Positions 1-8,615 of a stretch of 61,030 bases of DNA are shown piece by piece. Below the pieces are notes generated by a model, which was not told the origin of the DNA, did no database searches, and saw only the letters and a list, made by a program, of their open reading frames with translations. A program made the position numbers and the translations under genes. Source of the DNA: Bacteroides sp. GTDB taxonomy: Bacteria; Bacteroidota; Bacteroidia; Bacteroidales; Muribaculaceae. Each line of letters begins with the position of its first letter. Positions within the stretch are counted from its first letter, which is position 1. Location of the stretch: the NCBI GenBank assembly GCA_014802015.1, contig JAAVDB010000036.1, forward strand, positions 1 to 61,030, in the 5' to 3' direction.

Positions 1-422
1 GTAAGGCTAAATGTCTCGAATCCATCTTTACTACCCACAATTATATATCCGTGACAGATGACGTTCCGATGTTGCGAAAAGGAGCAATCGATGCCTCCGA
101 GTATCGAAAAATGGCGATCCCGTTCAACATGCGCGACGGCGTTGCTATCTGCATCGGAAAAGGAAATGCGCAGTGGCTCAACACTGCGCCACATGGCGCC
201 GGACGCATCATGAGCCGAGCACAAGCAAAGAAACAAATATTGTTGAGTGAATTTGAAAACTCAATGACGGGCATCTATTCATCATCTGTATGCACCGGTA
301 CTCTTGATGAATCTCCGATGGCATACAAACGAACTGATGAAATTCTCGAACTTATCCGACCGACAGTTGAAGTTATCGCTATGATAAAGCCCAGACTCAA
401 TATTAAAGACAACGGAGAATGA
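1..422 (+). CDS. rtcB: RNA-splicing ligase RtcB, 3' part only
   Basis: RtcB joins RNA 2',3'-cyclic phosphate or 3'-phosphate ends to 5'-OH ends, using GTP and a divalent metal. Only the last 139 codons are in the window; reading starts at base 3 and runs in from the left edge, so the first GTG (51) is internal and not the start. Family hallmarks are visible: HNYI, then RKGA (about 81-92), and the APHGAGR motif whose histidine (codon 192-194) is the residue guanylylated in characterised RtcB proteins, followed by MSR. The stop overlaps the prfH start by four bases (ATGA), implying coupled translation. RtcB encoded next to PrfH forms the branch that repairs cleaved 16S rRNA, rather than the tRNA-splicing type. 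Identification is firm; the N-terminal half cannot be judged. Confidence 0.95.
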   Translation, partial: KAKCLESIFTTHNYISVTDDVPMLRKGAIDASEYRKMAIPFNMRDGVAICIGKGNAQWLNTAPHGAGRIMSRAQAKKQILLSEFENSMTGIYSSSVCTGTLDESPMAYKRTDEILELIRPTVEVIAMIKPRLNIKDNGE

Positions 423-1024
423 AACACTATATACAAATCACTGCCGGTCGAGGTCCGGTGGAATGTGCCAGAGCAGTAACACTCGTTGCCCGCGAACTGC
501 TAAAGGCAATCCCATCTATACAACTCGCTGATTGTGAACCACACAATCAGGTAGATGGATGCTTCATGTCAATGACATTCACCACGACAGAACCAATACC
601 TCAGTCGATTGTAAATGACTGGCAAGGCACAATACTTTGGCGGTCAACCAAGAATCCTTATCGTCCGGGGCACAAACGTAGCAACTGGTTTGTCGGTATC
701 AACTTTTTTGAAGAGGTTGAACTACTGAGGATAGAGGAATCAGAAATTGTTTATGAGACCTGCCGATCCGGAGGCAAAGGCGGTCAGAACGTCAACAAGG
801 TAGAGACAGCAGTGCGGGCAATTCATACCCCAACCGGACTATCAGTAAAATGCTCTGATGAACGCTCCCAATCGCAGAATAAGTCTCTTGCGAAAGAACG
901 ACTGTTAATAAAACTTCGGCAACATAACGACAAAAAAATCGCAGATTCACAAGTCGTGCAATGGTGCAATCACGATAATTTGGAGCGTGGCAACCCCGTC
1001 AAAAAATTTTGCGGATCATTATAA
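419..1024 (+). CDS. prfH: Peptide chain release factor homolog PrfH
   Basis: This class I release-factor-like protein is 201 aa, much shorter than RF1/RF2 and lacking their codon-recognition domain. It carries the catalytic GGQ at residues 121-123 within SGGKGGQNVNKVETAV, so it should hydrolyse peptidyl-tRNA. Published work on PrfH/RtcB pairs shows PrfH releasing the nascent chain from ribosomes cut in the decoding centre, after which RtcB religates the 16S rRNA. The start codon overlaps the rtcB stop by four bases, so the two are one transcriptional and translational unit. The gene looks intact. RF-like rescue factors such as ArfB also carry GGQ, but the length, the N-terminal domain and the rtcB linkage point to PrfH. 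Confidence 0.93.
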   Translation: MKHYIQITAGRGPVECARAVTLVARELLKAIPSIQLADCEPHNQVDGCFMSMTFTTTEPIPQSIVNDWQGTILWRSTKNPYRPGHKRSNWFVGINFFEEVELLRIEESEIVYETCRSGGKGGQNVNKVETAVRAIHTPTGLSVKCSDERSQSQNKSLAKERLLIKLRQHNDKKIADSQVVQWCNHDNLERGNPVKKFCGSL

Positions 1025-1033
1025 ATACATAAT

Positions 1034-1070
1034 GTGTATCGCCTTTTGATACACCACATCTTTAATTTTG
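1034..1070 (+). promoter_or_regulatory. Hairpin plus -7-like box between prfH and the AAA+ gene
   Basis: A perfect 7-bp inverted repeat (GTGTATC/GATACAC, 7-nt loop, 1034-1054) follows the prfH stop. It is followed at 1063-1070 by TAATTTTG, which fits the Bacteroidota -7 consensus TAnnTTTG. No TTG-type -33 box lies at the usual 19-21 bp. The ATPase gene starts 26 bp further on, so it may have its own weak promoter, with the hairpin acting as attenuator or operator. Confidence 0.35.
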
Positions 1071-1096
1071 CGGCATAAACCGAAACAGCGTAAGCT

Positions 1097-2782
1097 ATGA
1101 GAGAATTAGATCTTAAAAAATCCAAATCAGTTGACAGTTCAAAACAGAAAAATGATCCCAAAACTAAAAAAAACAAAAGCATTCTTGAAGCTTTTGAGTA
1201 CATCGTTGAACTTGCCGAAGATTCAAATCTCGACAATGACTTTCTTGATAAGGCTTCGACATATATAAAATACGCGGCGAGCAGACTGAAACTCTCGGCT
1301 ATGCAGGTGGTATTGCTTGCTATGTTTGTGGATAGGAGTGAGGATTGCCGCATTATGATTTCTGAAATAGCCAAGTTCGCAGGATGTCGTACTACCAAGA
1401 TCCTACGGCTCTCGGACGATATAGATATCCTCGAATCTAAGCACTATCTCCGTGCATCGCGTAGTCATAAATCGTTGAGTTATCGAGTGCCGGGCACCGT
1501 ATTGAAATCACTGAGAAAAAATCAGCCATACGTACATGAGGTTGAACTTGTATCTGATACTCAAGCTTTCTTCGACAGATTCGACAAACTGATGATCGAG
1601 AAAAACGATGATGAATTGACCCATGATTCTTTGATGGAACAGACAATAGATATGCTTGAGGATATCAAGGATACGAAGTTTGCAAAGGAGATACGTCGTT
1701 GTGGTTTCGGTGATGAAGACACTCTGCTGTTTATCTTTATGGCTCATCTGTACGTTGAAAATAATGACGATAATATCGGGTTCCACGACATTGATGACAT
1801 ATTTGATGACAGTGAACTTCCACGCTGGGTGAAGCGGGATTTCCGCAACCGTGACTCTGCTCTTTTTGTAAAAGAGTTGATTGAGAATGTAAACGAGGAT
1901 GGTATGGCACGTTCGGATGCTTTCAAACTGACGGATAAAGCAAAAGAAGAACTGCTTTGTGAACTTAATCTGAATAAAGTCGGAAAATCTGATAAAGGGC
2001 TTATCAAAGCGGATACTCTTGCAAAAAAGGATCTCGTCTACAATACCTCCGAATGTAACCAAATAACCGAACTATCGTCCATCCTTTCAGAAAATCGCTT
2101 CAATGAAGTTCAGAGTCATCTGCGTTTGGCCGGTATGAGACCGGGATTCTGTTGCATTTTTTATGGAGCTCCCGGTACGGGTAAAACTGAAACTGTCTAT
2201 CAGCTTGCCCGACAGACCGGTCGGGATATCATGCGCGTCGATGTTGATAAAATCAAGAGCTGCTGGGTAGGCGAAAGCGAGAAAAACATAAAGGCTCTCT
2301 TTGACCGTTACCGTAACATATGCAAGAACTCGAAGCTTGCACCAATTCTTCTTTTCAATGAGGCAGATGCTGTGTTAGGTGTCAGAATGGAAGGGGCTGC
2401 GCGTGCTGTTGATAAAATGGAGAACTCCATCCAAAATATAATTCTTCAGGAAATGGAAACTCTTGAAGGCATTATGATAGCCACTACAAATCTTACCACA
2501 AATCTGGACAAAGCATTCGAGCGGCGTTTCCTCTACAAAATTCGCTTCGACAAGCCAACCATTGAATCACGTAGCCGGATATGGCAGACAATGCTCGTCG
2601 GGCTTTCCGACAAAGATGCTCAAATACTTGCTGCACAATTTGACCTCTCTGGGGGTGAAATTGAGAATATCGCACGCAAACATACAGTCAATGCCATTCT
2701 AACAGGCAAAGAGAGCGTTGATATTCAAGAAATAATCAATTCTTGTAACCACGAGAAAATATCTCAAAGCACCCGTCAGTGA
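1097..2782 (+). CDS. AAA+ ATPase with N-terminal winged-helix-like region, linked to rtcB-prfH
   Basis: This 561-aa protein has a C-terminal AAA+ module: Walker A GAPGTGKT at 357-364, a Walker B-type strand ILLFNEAD at 417-424 (Asn where Asp is usual, the Glu kept), a sensor-1-like TTN, and an arginine-containing AFERRF before the lid. The N-terminus is lysine-rich and charged. Around residues 70-140 the pattern resembles a winged helix-turn-helix (helices around SEIAKFAGCRTTKILRLSDD, then a basic wing). The middle third is acidic and helical. Gene order suggests it works with the RtcB/PrfH ribosome-repair pair, perhaps as a sensor or remodeller of damaged ribosomes or as a regulator, but that is inference. 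No signal peptide or membrane segment is visible. The next gene on this strand is kilobases away. Confidence 0.75.
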   Translation: MRELDLKKSKSVDSSKQKNDPKTKKNKSILEAFEYIVELAEDSNLDNDFLDKASTYIKYAASRLKLSAMQVVLLAMFVDRSEDCRIMISEIAKFAGCRTTKILRLSDDIDILESKHYLRASRSHKSLSYRVPGTVLKSLRKNQPYVHEVELVSDTQAFFDRFDKLMIEKNDDELTHDSLMEQTIDMLEDIKDTKFAKEIRRCGFGDEDTLLFIFMAHLYVENNDDNIGFHDIDDIFDDSELPRWVKRDFRNRDSALFVKELIENVNEDGMARSDAFKLTDKAKEELLCELNLNKVGKSDKGLIKADTLAKKDLVYNTSECNQITELSSILSENRFNEVQSHLRLAGMRPGFCCIFYGAPGTGKTETVYQLARQTGRDIMRVDVDKIKSCWVGESEKNIKALFDRYRNICKNSKLAPILLFNEADAVLGVRMEGAARAVDKMENSIQNIILQEMETLEGIMIATTNLTTNLDKAFERRFLYKIRFDKPTIESRSRIWQTMLVGLSDKDAQILAAQFDLSGGEIENIARKHTVNAILTGKESVDIQEIINSCNHEKISQSTRQ

Positions 2783-2992
2783 ATAGGATTCTAATAAAAT
2801 TTCCTAAATTAAATGGGAATCTAAATGTTGTGATCCATATATGAGCGTATTCAATGCCATAATAGTAGACTAATTACCGCATACTATGCAAGTGCGAACT
2901 ATCTTGGCTTTACTTTCGGCATATCTATTTTATATTATCACGTTATCGCCAATTTAGTGTCATAAGTATACTTCATCGTCAAAATAAAAGTC

Positions 2993-3016
2993 GGTACAAT
3001 TATGGTACAAGTACAA
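2993..3016 (+). repeat. Three short direct repeats in a 337-bp gene-free stretch
   Basis: The interval from the ATPase stop to the dnaK stop (2783-3119) holds no credible gene. Near its right end GGTACAA occurs at 2993-2999 and 3004-3010, and GTACAA at 3011-3016. The remainder is AT-rich and unremarkable up to the dnaK terminator hairpin. Such small repeats beside a terminator could mark an integration junction between the rtcB-prfH region and the core chromosome, but no integrase or second copy of an att core is present here. Confidence 0.35.
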
Positions 3017-3061
3017 GCTAAGAATTGATATAAAACAAGTATCCGCTAAAAAATTGGCAAA

Positions 3062-3100
3062 TAAAATGGAGTATAACTCGTTGAGTTACACTCCATTTTA
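3062..3100 (-). terminator. Intrinsic terminator after dnaK
   Basis: An 18-bp inverted repeat with a 3-nt loop lies 20 bases past the dnaK stop. Read as minus-strand RNA every position pairs, one as G-U; read as plus-strand RNA there is an A-C mismatch. This asymmetry, plus a T-rich run immediately after on the minus strand, indicates it terminates dnaK transcription. It may also stop readthrough from the ATPase side less efficiently. Confidence 0.85.
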
Positions 3101-3119
3101 TTTTGGATTTTTATGTTGC

Positions 3120-5033
3120 TTACTTCACTTCCTCAAAGTCTACGTCGTCGACGTGGCCGTCGCTGCTGCCTGCTCCAGGCTGAGGACCGTAAGATGCTCC
3201 GGCACCGGGGGCTCCTGCTCCGGCTGATGCCTGCTGTGCGTTGAGTATCTCCTGCTGGATAGCGCCAAATGTATTCTGGATAGAAGTGATTGCGCTGTCA
3301 ATAGCTGCGAGATCCTGGGCCTTATGAGCTTCTTTCAGCTTGTTGAGGTCGTTCTCGATCGCTGCCTTCTTGTCTGCGGGGATCTTGTCGCCAAGCTCCT
3401 GTATCTGCTTCTCTGTCTGGAAGATGACAGTATCGGCATGGTTGAGCTTGTCGATCTTTTCCTTCTCCTTGGCATCAGCGGCTGCATTGGCTTCGGCTTC
3501 TTTCTTCATACGCTCGATTTCGGCGTCTGTAAGACCGCTTGATGCTTCGATACGGATGCTCTGCTCCTTACCGGTAGCTTTATCCTTGGCTGATACGTTA
3601 AGGATACCGTTTGCGTCAACCTCGAATGTAACTTCGATCTGAGGTATGCCACGGGGAGCGGGTGCGATGCCGTCGAGGTGGAATTTACCCAGAGTCTTGT
3701 CATCCTTGGCCATAGGACGCTCACCCTGAAGAACGTGGATCTCAACAGAAGGCTGGTTGTCAGCTGCGGTCGAGAATGTCTCGCTCTTACGGGTAGGAAT
3801 AGTGGTGTTGGCCTCGATCATCTTGGTCATCACTCCGCCGAGGGTCTCAATACCGATTGACAGAGGTACGACATCAAGAAGAAGTACGTCCTTAACATCG
3901 CCTGAGAGCACACCGCCCTGGATGGCTGCACCTACGGCTACAACTTCATCGGGGTTAACACCCTTTGAGGGAGCCTTACCGAAGAATTTCTCTACGATCT
4001 GCTGGATGGCAGGAATACGTGTCGAACCACCTACGAGGATTACTTCATCAATATCCTTGGGTGACAGACCTGCATCTTTAAGTGCCTGCTCACAGGGCTT
4101 GATGGTTGCCTGAATGAGCTTGTCGGCAAGTTGCTCGAACTGAGCACGGGTAAGTGTCTTTACGAGGTGCTTGGGACCTGAGGCGGTAGCAGTGATGTAG
4201 GGGAGGTTGATCTCGGTCGAGGTGGTCGACGAGAGTTCGATCTTTGCCTTCTCGGCTGCTTCCTTGAGGCGCTGGAGAGCCATAGGATCCTTACGGAGAT
4301 CGATGCCCTCTTCTTTCTCAAACTCATCAGCGAGCCAGTCGATGATCACGTGGTCAAAGTCATCACCACCGAGGTGGGTATCACCGTTGGTTGACTTAAC
4401 CTCAAATACGCCGTCGCCGAGCTCAAGGATGGAGATATCGAATGTACCGCCACCGAGGTCAAACACGGCGATCTTCTGATCCTTGTCGCTCTTGTCAAGT
4501 CCGTAAGCAAGAGCAGCTGCAGTAGGCTCGTTCACGATACGCTGCACCTTGAGGCCTGCGATCTCACCGGCTTCTTTGGTGGCCTGACGCTGAGAGTCGT
4601 TAAAGTATGCAGGAACGGTGATGACAGCCTCGGTAACAGGCTGGCCGAGATAATCCTCGGCGGTTTTCTTCATCTTCTGAAGGATCATCGCTGAGATCTC
4701 CTGCGGAGTATATTCACGTCCGTCGATGTCGACACGGGGTGTATTATTGTCACTGCGCACCACCTTGTAGGGGACACGCTCGATTTCCTTACCTACCTGA
4801 TCGTATGTCTCACCCATGAAACGCTTGATCGAGTTGATGGTACGTTTAGGGTTTGTGATGGCCTGACGTTTGGCAGGATCACCTACCTTACGCTCGCCAC
4901 CGTCTACGAATGCTACGATAGAAGGTGTGGTGTTGCGACCTTCGCTGTTAGGAATTACGACAGGGTCGTTGCCTTCAAGAACTGACACACATGAGTTGGT
5001 TGTGCCAAGGTCAATACCGATAATTTTTCCCAT
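3120..5033 (-). CDS. dnaK: Chaperone DnaK (Hsp70)
   Basis: DnaK is the ATP-dependent Hsp70 chaperone that, with DnaJ and GrpE, folds and protects cytoplasmic proteins. At 637 aa it is the normal bacterial length. Visible landmarks are the phosphate-1 motif GIDLGTTNS near the N-terminus, [13 protein letters not shown] (phosphate 2), the interdomain linker [19 protein letters not shown], the substrate-binding domain, a helical lid, a Gly/Ala-rich tail and a terminal acidic DVDFEEVK. No grpE or dnaJ lies next to it, so it is a single-gene unit as often in this phylum. A sigma-54-like sequence lies about 90-105 bp upstream and a strong hairpin terminator lies downstream. Identification is certain. 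Confidence 0.99.
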   Translation of the reverse strand: MGKIIGIDLGTTNSCVSVLEGNDPVVIPNSEGRNTTPSIVAFVDGGERKVGDPAKRQAITNPKRTINSIKRFMGETYDQVGKEIERVPYKVVRSDNNTPRVDIDGREYTPQEISAMILQKMKKTAEDYLGQPVTEAVITVPAYFNDSQRQATKEAGEIAGLKVQRIVNEPTAAALAYGLDKSDKDQKIAVFDLGGGTFDISILELGDGVFEVKSTNGDTHLGGDDFDHVIIDWLADEFEKEEGIDLRKDPMALQRLKEAAEKAKIELSSTTSTEINLPYITATASGPKHLVKTLTRAQFEQLADKLIQATIKPCEQALKDAGLSPKDIDEVILVGGSTRIPAIQQIVEKFFGKAPSKGVNPDEVVAVGAAIQGGVLSGDVKDVLLLDVVPLSIGIETLGGVMTKMIEANTTIPTRKSETFSTAADNQPSVEIHVLQGERPMAKDDKTLGKFHLDGIAPAPRGIPQIEVTFEVDANGILNVSAKDKATGKEQSIRIEASSGLTDAEIERMKKEAEANAAADAKEKEKIDKLNHADTVIFQTEKQIQELGDKIPADKKAAIENDLNKLKEAHKAQDLAAIDSAITSIQNTFGAIQQEILNAQQASAGAGAPGAGASYGPQPGAGSSDGHVDDVDFEEVK

Positions 5034-5121
5034 AGTTGATAGTGTATTATATTTGTTTTTTAATTATTAATATTTATGACCGCCCTCGGTGACATCCTGT
5101 GTCCCTCGGACGTTCAATTAT

Positions 5122-5140
5122 GAAACAAATATCGTGCCAA
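5122..5140 (-). promoter_or_regulatory. dnaK: Sigma-54-like -24/-12 promoter upstream of dnaK
   Basis: On the minus strand the sequence TTGGCACG-ATAT-TTGT matches the RpoN consensus (TGGCACG, 4 nt, TTGC) at every defined position except the last C, with the correct 10-bp GG-to-GC spacing. It would give a leader of about 80 nt for dnaK. No TAnnTTTG box with a properly spaced -33 box is evident in the same interval. The match is by eye; RpoN dependence is inferred. Confidence 0.5.
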
Positions 5141-5203
5141 AAAGGTTGACGTGGTATTTAAATCATGTCTGATTTTTTTAGATACACATTATTATAAATA
5201 AAA

Positions 5204-5234
5204 AGTCGGTCATATCGTGACAATATGACCGACT
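5204..5234 (-). terminator. Intrinsic terminator after asnA
   Basis: A perfect 12-bp stem (AGTCGGTCATAT and its complement) with a 7-nt loop lies about 50 bp past the asnA stop. It is followed on the minus strand by a T-rich run (TTTTATTTATAAT), as expected for Rho-independent termination of asnA before the dnaK promoter. Confidence 0.85.
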
Positions 5235-5287
5235 GATGCTGACAAAATATGTCGCATTATGTCGTTATGAATTATGCAGCGTCAGTG

Positions 5288-6322
5288 TCAGAGCAGTTCA
5301 ATACCGGCTCGGGCGCACTCTGCTATCTGCTCTTCGGGCCATATTGAGGCCTGTACCTCTCCGATATGTGCCTTCTGGAGGAGGAACATGCATAGGCGGC
5401 TCTGACCGATGCCTCCGCCGATGGAGTAAGGCAGTTCGCCGTTCAGGAGCATACGGTGGAATGTCAGTGATGCCTTCTCGGGACAGCCGCGCAGTTCGAG
5501 CTGACGTGTGAGTGATTCAGGGCTGACACGAATGCCCATGGATGAAATCTCAAAGGGTATCTCAAGTACAGGGTTCCAGAGGATGATGTCACCGTTGAGT
5601 CCTGCATAGCCGGCCTCGTTCACGGTGCTCCAGTCGTCATAATCGGGCGCACGTCCGTCATGCGGCTTACCGTCACACAGATCGCCGCCGATGCCTATCA
5701 GGAAGATGGCTCCGTACTTTTTAGCCATGACGGCCTCACGTTCTTTCGGAGTCAGGTCAGGATATTCGCGTGCGAGGTCTTCGGCATATATGAATGTTAT
5801 GTCTTCCGGCAGAGTGGGGGTGATGTGGGGGAAACGTTCGTATACGAGATGCTCGACTTTACGGAGGGCACTGTAAATCTTTCTGACTGTCGCTTTGAGA
5901 TATTCTATGTTACGATCTTCTTCACGTATGGTCTTTTCCCAATCCCACTGGTCTACGTAGAGCGAATGCAGATTGTCAAGGTCCTCAAATGTACGTATTG
6001 CGTTCATGTCCGTGTACAGACCATATCCGGCCGGGATGCCATAGGCTCCGAGCTTGTAGCGTTTCCATTTGGCGAGAGAATGCACCACTTCAGCCGGACG
6101 TGAGTCCATCGCGTCGATGGTAAATGACACAGCATGCTCGACACCGTTCAGATCGTCGTTAAGGCCTGTTCCTGTCAGAAGGAAGAGCGGTGCAGTGACG
6201 CGACGAAGGTTCAGCTCCTGCGCGAGTGTGGCCTGAAAGGAGTCTTTAATCATTTTGATCGCTACTTCCGTAGTCTCGGGCAGGAGTTTTCTGCGGTACT
6301 TTTTGGGTAAAATAAGTGACAT
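5288..6322 (-). CDS. asnA: Aspartate--ammonia ligase AsnA
   Basis: AsnA makes asparagine from aspartate, ammonia and ATP (AMP-forming). The protein is 344 aa, close to the usual 330-345, and is a class II tRNA-synthetase-like fold. Characteristic stretches include LFLLTGTGLNDDLNG, VVHSLAKWKRYKL, GIGGDLCDGKPHDGRAPDYDDW, and SIGGGIGQSRLCMFLL near the C-terminus. It stands alone between its own promoter (TTG, 20 bp, TACTTTTG) and terminator and is divergent from tsaC. Being ammonia-dependent rather than glutamine-dependent, it fits a gut bacterium with ample ammonium. Confidence 0.98.
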   Translation of the reverse strand: MSLILPKKYRRKLLPETTEVAIKMIKDSFQATLAQELNLRRVTAPLFLLTGTGLNDDLNGVEHAVSFTIDAMDSRPAEVVHSLAKWKRYKLGAYGIPAGYGLYTDMNAIRTFEDLDNLHSLYVDQWDWEKTIREEDRNIEYLKATVRKIYSALRKVEHLVYERFPHITPTLPEDITFIYAEDLAREYPDLTPKEREAVMAKKYGAIFLIGIGGDLCDGKPHDGRAPDYDDWSTVNEAGYAGLNGDIILWNPVLEIPFEISSMGIRVSPESLTRQLELRGCPEKASLTFHRMLLNGELPYSIGGGIGQSRLCMFLLQKAHIGEVQASIWPEEQIAECARAGIELL

Positions 6323-6374
6323 AAAAGTATTTTTTATAACGGCAGCTGTGCTGTCAGATTTGATGTTTATGTTG

Positions 6375-6405
6375 CAAAAGTACGGTGATTATTTTGAATG
6401 TGCAA
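6375..6405 (-). promoter_or_regulatory. asnA: Promoter of asnA (Bacteroidota type)
   Basis: On the minus strand a TTG box (6403-6405) is followed by 20 bp and then TACTTTTG (6375-6382), matching the Bacteroidota -33/-7 pattern. Transcription would start near 6368, about 45 nt before the asnA start. Confidence 0.6.
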
Positions 6406-6532
6406 GCATATTGATAAAAATATTTTTAAAATTATAGCAAATTGTAATGTGTGTAGGGTCGTTCCCTGACATAATGGCGTGCCAAATGCCGTGATGCTGA
6501 CATAATTCCTGAGAAATTATCAATCCGCTATA

Positions 6533-6564
6533 TATTGTAGATTCATTTAAAAAGATTAAATTTG
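6533..6564 (+). promoter_or_regulatory. tsaC: Promoter of tsaC, implying a leaderless message
   Basis: ATTG at 6533-6536, a 20-bp spacer and TAAATTTG at 6557-6564 fit the Bacteroidota promoter. The -7 box ends only seven bases before the ATG at 6572, so the transcript would begin at or within a couple of bases of the start codon. Confidence 0.6.
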
Positions 6565-6571
6565 CAGTGCT

Positions 6572-7156
6572 ATGAATAATGAATGCGCATATAATAGTGA
6601 TGTCGAACGGGCGGTCGCCACGATGCGTGCCGGAGGTGTGATAGCATATCCTACTGATACAGTGTGGGGTATAGGTTGTGATGCCTCATGCAGTGATGCA
6701 GTGCGTAGAGTGTTTGAGATCAAACGCCGGGCTGACTCCAAGGCTCTGATTACTCTCGTGTCAGACGAACAGATGCTTGAACGGTATATCTCACACCGCG
6801 TGTCTGACAGGTGTCGTGACATAGTCGCTGACAGTAGCCGTCCTGTGACAGTCGTATATCCCGGAGGTGTCAATGTAGCACGCGAATTGTTGGCGGACGA
6901 CGGCAGTATCGGTATCCGTATTGTCCGCAACGGGTTTGCCTCCGATCTATGCCGTGTGCTTGGCGGAGCGGTGGTGTCGACATCAGCCAATCTGAGTGGC
7001 TCACCGACACCGGCGGTGTATGCTGAGATTCAGGACGAGATACTCTCGGCGGTCGATTATGTCGCTCTGACCGGACGTGACGGATGCGCACCGTCCCGGC
7101 CATCTAAAGTCGTAAAACTTCTTCCCGACGGGCAGATACAAATATTACGTGACTGA
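6572..7156 (+). CDS. tsaC: Threonylcarbamoyl-AMP synthase (TsaC/Sua5/YrdC family)
   Basis: This enzyme makes threonylcarbamoyl-AMP from threonine, bicarbonate and ATP, the first step of t6A37 modification in tRNAs reading ANN codons. The 194-aa protein is a single YrdC domain without the extra SUA5 domain. It shows VIAYPTDTVWGIGCDA near residues 19-35, the FEIKRRADSKAL segment with binding lysines and arginines, and GGAVVSTSANLSGSPTP towards the C-terminus. It heads a plus-strand run with the sugar transferase six bases downstream and the ClC gene after that. The three genes share a promoter rather than an obvious pathway. tRNA modification recurs nearby with miaA and later tilS. Confidence 0.95.
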   Translation: MNNECAYNSDVERAVATMRAGGVIAYPTDTVWGIGCDASCSDAVRRVFEIKRRADSKALITLVSDEQMLERYISHRVSDRCRDIVADSSRPVTVVYPGGVNVARELLADDGSIGIRIVRNGFASDLCRVLGGAVVSTSANLSGSPTPAVYAEIQDEILSAVDYVALTGRDGCAPSRPSKVVKLLPDGQIQILRD

Positions 7157-7162
7157 CGGCCT

Positions 7163-8581
7163 ATGCAGGAGGGACGAATGCGTGCATCATACGTCGTGAC
7201 CGACTATTTCACTACGCTTCTCAGCGTGGTGCTCTTCAGTGTGGCACGCTATTATTTTGTCCCGACCCTTCCTGTCCGAATCGGTTCATTATGCGGATTC
7301 TTCGCTACTCCGGGAGTTATAAGGACTTTAGCGATATTTCCGCCATTTATGTTGCTGATATATTATCTCACCGGCTATTATGTCAAGGTGTATAATAAGT
7401 CGCGTATACAAGAATTTGTCAGGACACTCGTATCATCAGCCATAGGTGCGATATTGTTCTTTCTTGTGGTTCTGCTCAATGATGTACTGCCGCGACGCAC
7501 ATTCAATTATGAGATAATCCTCATAATGGCGTGCATATTGCTCGTATGTGTATACGCAGGCCGTGTCATCCTGACCACACATTATTTATATAAGCAGCAT
7601 AGACCGGGAGGAGGGAGGCAGGCAGTTCTGATTACGGATGATGTCGTCTCGGCCGAACGGATAATGCATCTGTGTGAAGTCGGCCGTCAGCATGGTATAA
7701 GTGTGGCATATATCGCTTTGACATCACATGATGAACCTCACGATATGAGCGTCGACAATCTGCCTGTTGTAGCATTTGATGATGTGCCGGCGATATGTGC
7801 CGGCGATGACACATGTATATTGCTGGACGCGGAATCTCTGTCGAGACGCAACGCGCTGGATATGCTGAACCGTCTGTTCAGCCTCAACAAGCCGGTGTTC
7901 GTGTCCCCCGACACTCGGATCATGCTTATGGGTACAGTCAGATATAATGAAGTGATGACGGACCCGCTGGTTGATATATCAAGTTCGGAATTGCCTGATA
8001 ATACGGTAGCCATCAAGCGTTTCATGGATATAGTCATATCTGGTGCCGCGATGATTATTGCGGTCCCGGTCATGGCCGTTCTTGGAGCGATAATAAGATT
8101 TCAGTCACCCGGACCTGTAATATACTCGCAGGAGAGGATAGGCTATCGTAAAATGCCGTTCATGATATATAAATTACGTTCGATGCAAGTCCACTCCGAG
8201 CCTGATGGTCCGAGGTTGTCATCCGAACATGACGAACGCATTACTCCGATAGGTCGGTTTATCCGCAAATATCGTCTTGACGAACTCCCCAACTTGTGGA
8301 ATGTGTTCAAGGGTGATATGTCGATCGTCGGGCCCAGACCCGAGCGGCAGTATTACATAGATCAGATACTCCGTAAAGCCCCACATTACACTCTCATACA
8401 TCAGGTGCGCCCCGGTCTTACATCATGGGGCATGGTAAGGTACGGATATGCGAGTAATGTAGATGCTATGGTAGAGAGACTCAAGTATGATATGCTCTAT
8501 CTACACAACATGTCATTATCTCTTGACCTGAGGATACTGTATCACACAGTTTTTACCGTAATGCGTGGTGAGGGGAAATAA
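7163..8581 (+). CDS. Polyprenyl-phosphate sugar-1-phosphate transferase (WcaJ/WbaP type)
   Basis: This is predicted to start a lipid-linked glycan by moving a sugar-1-phosphate from a nucleotide sugar to undecaprenyl phosphate at the inner membrane. The 472-aa protein has four N-terminal membrane segments (about 15-33, 53-72, 87-106, 117-137), a cytoplasmic Rossmann-like middle part, then a membrane hairpin and the PF02397 catalytic domain from about 285. That domain shows SPGPVIYSQERIGY, YKLRSM, the acidic RKYRLDELPNLWNVFKGDMS and VGPRPE. The start at 7163 is preferred because it follows the tsaC stop by 6 bp; ATG at 7178 is an alternative. The sugar cannot be told from sequence. It may serve the export operon at 12.6-17 kb, which is separate. 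Confidence 0.9.
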   Translation: MQEGRMRASYVVTDYFTTLLSVVLFSVARYYFVPTLPVRIGSLCGFFATPGVIRTLAIFPPFMLLIYYLTGYYVKVYNKSRIQEFVRTLVSSAIGAILFFLVVLLNDVLPRRTFNYEIILIMACILLVCVYAGRVILTTHYLYKQHRPGGGRQAVLITDDVVSAERIMHLCEVGRQHGISVAYIALTSHDEPHDMSVDNLPVVAFDDVPAICAGDDTCILLDAESLSRRNALDMLNRLFSLNKPVFVSPDTRIMLMGTVRYNEVMTDPLVDISSSELPDNTVAIKRFMDIVISGAAMIIAVPVMAVLGAIIRFQSPGPVIYSQERIGYRKMPFMIYKLRSMQVHSEPDGPRLSSEHDERITPIGRFIRKYRLDELPNLWNVFKGDMSIVGPRPERQYYIDQILRKAPHYTLIHQVRPGLTSWGMVRYGYASNVDAMVERLKYDMLYLHNMSLSLDLRILYHTVFTVMRGEGK

Positions 8582-8615
8582 CCATCTGCAACACATATAT
8601 ATAATATATTAGTAC

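Noticed and set aside
1508-2062. 184-codon frame on the minus strand within the ATPase gene
   Set aside because: It lies wholly antisense to a gene with clear AAA+ motifs and its product is low-complexity without domains.
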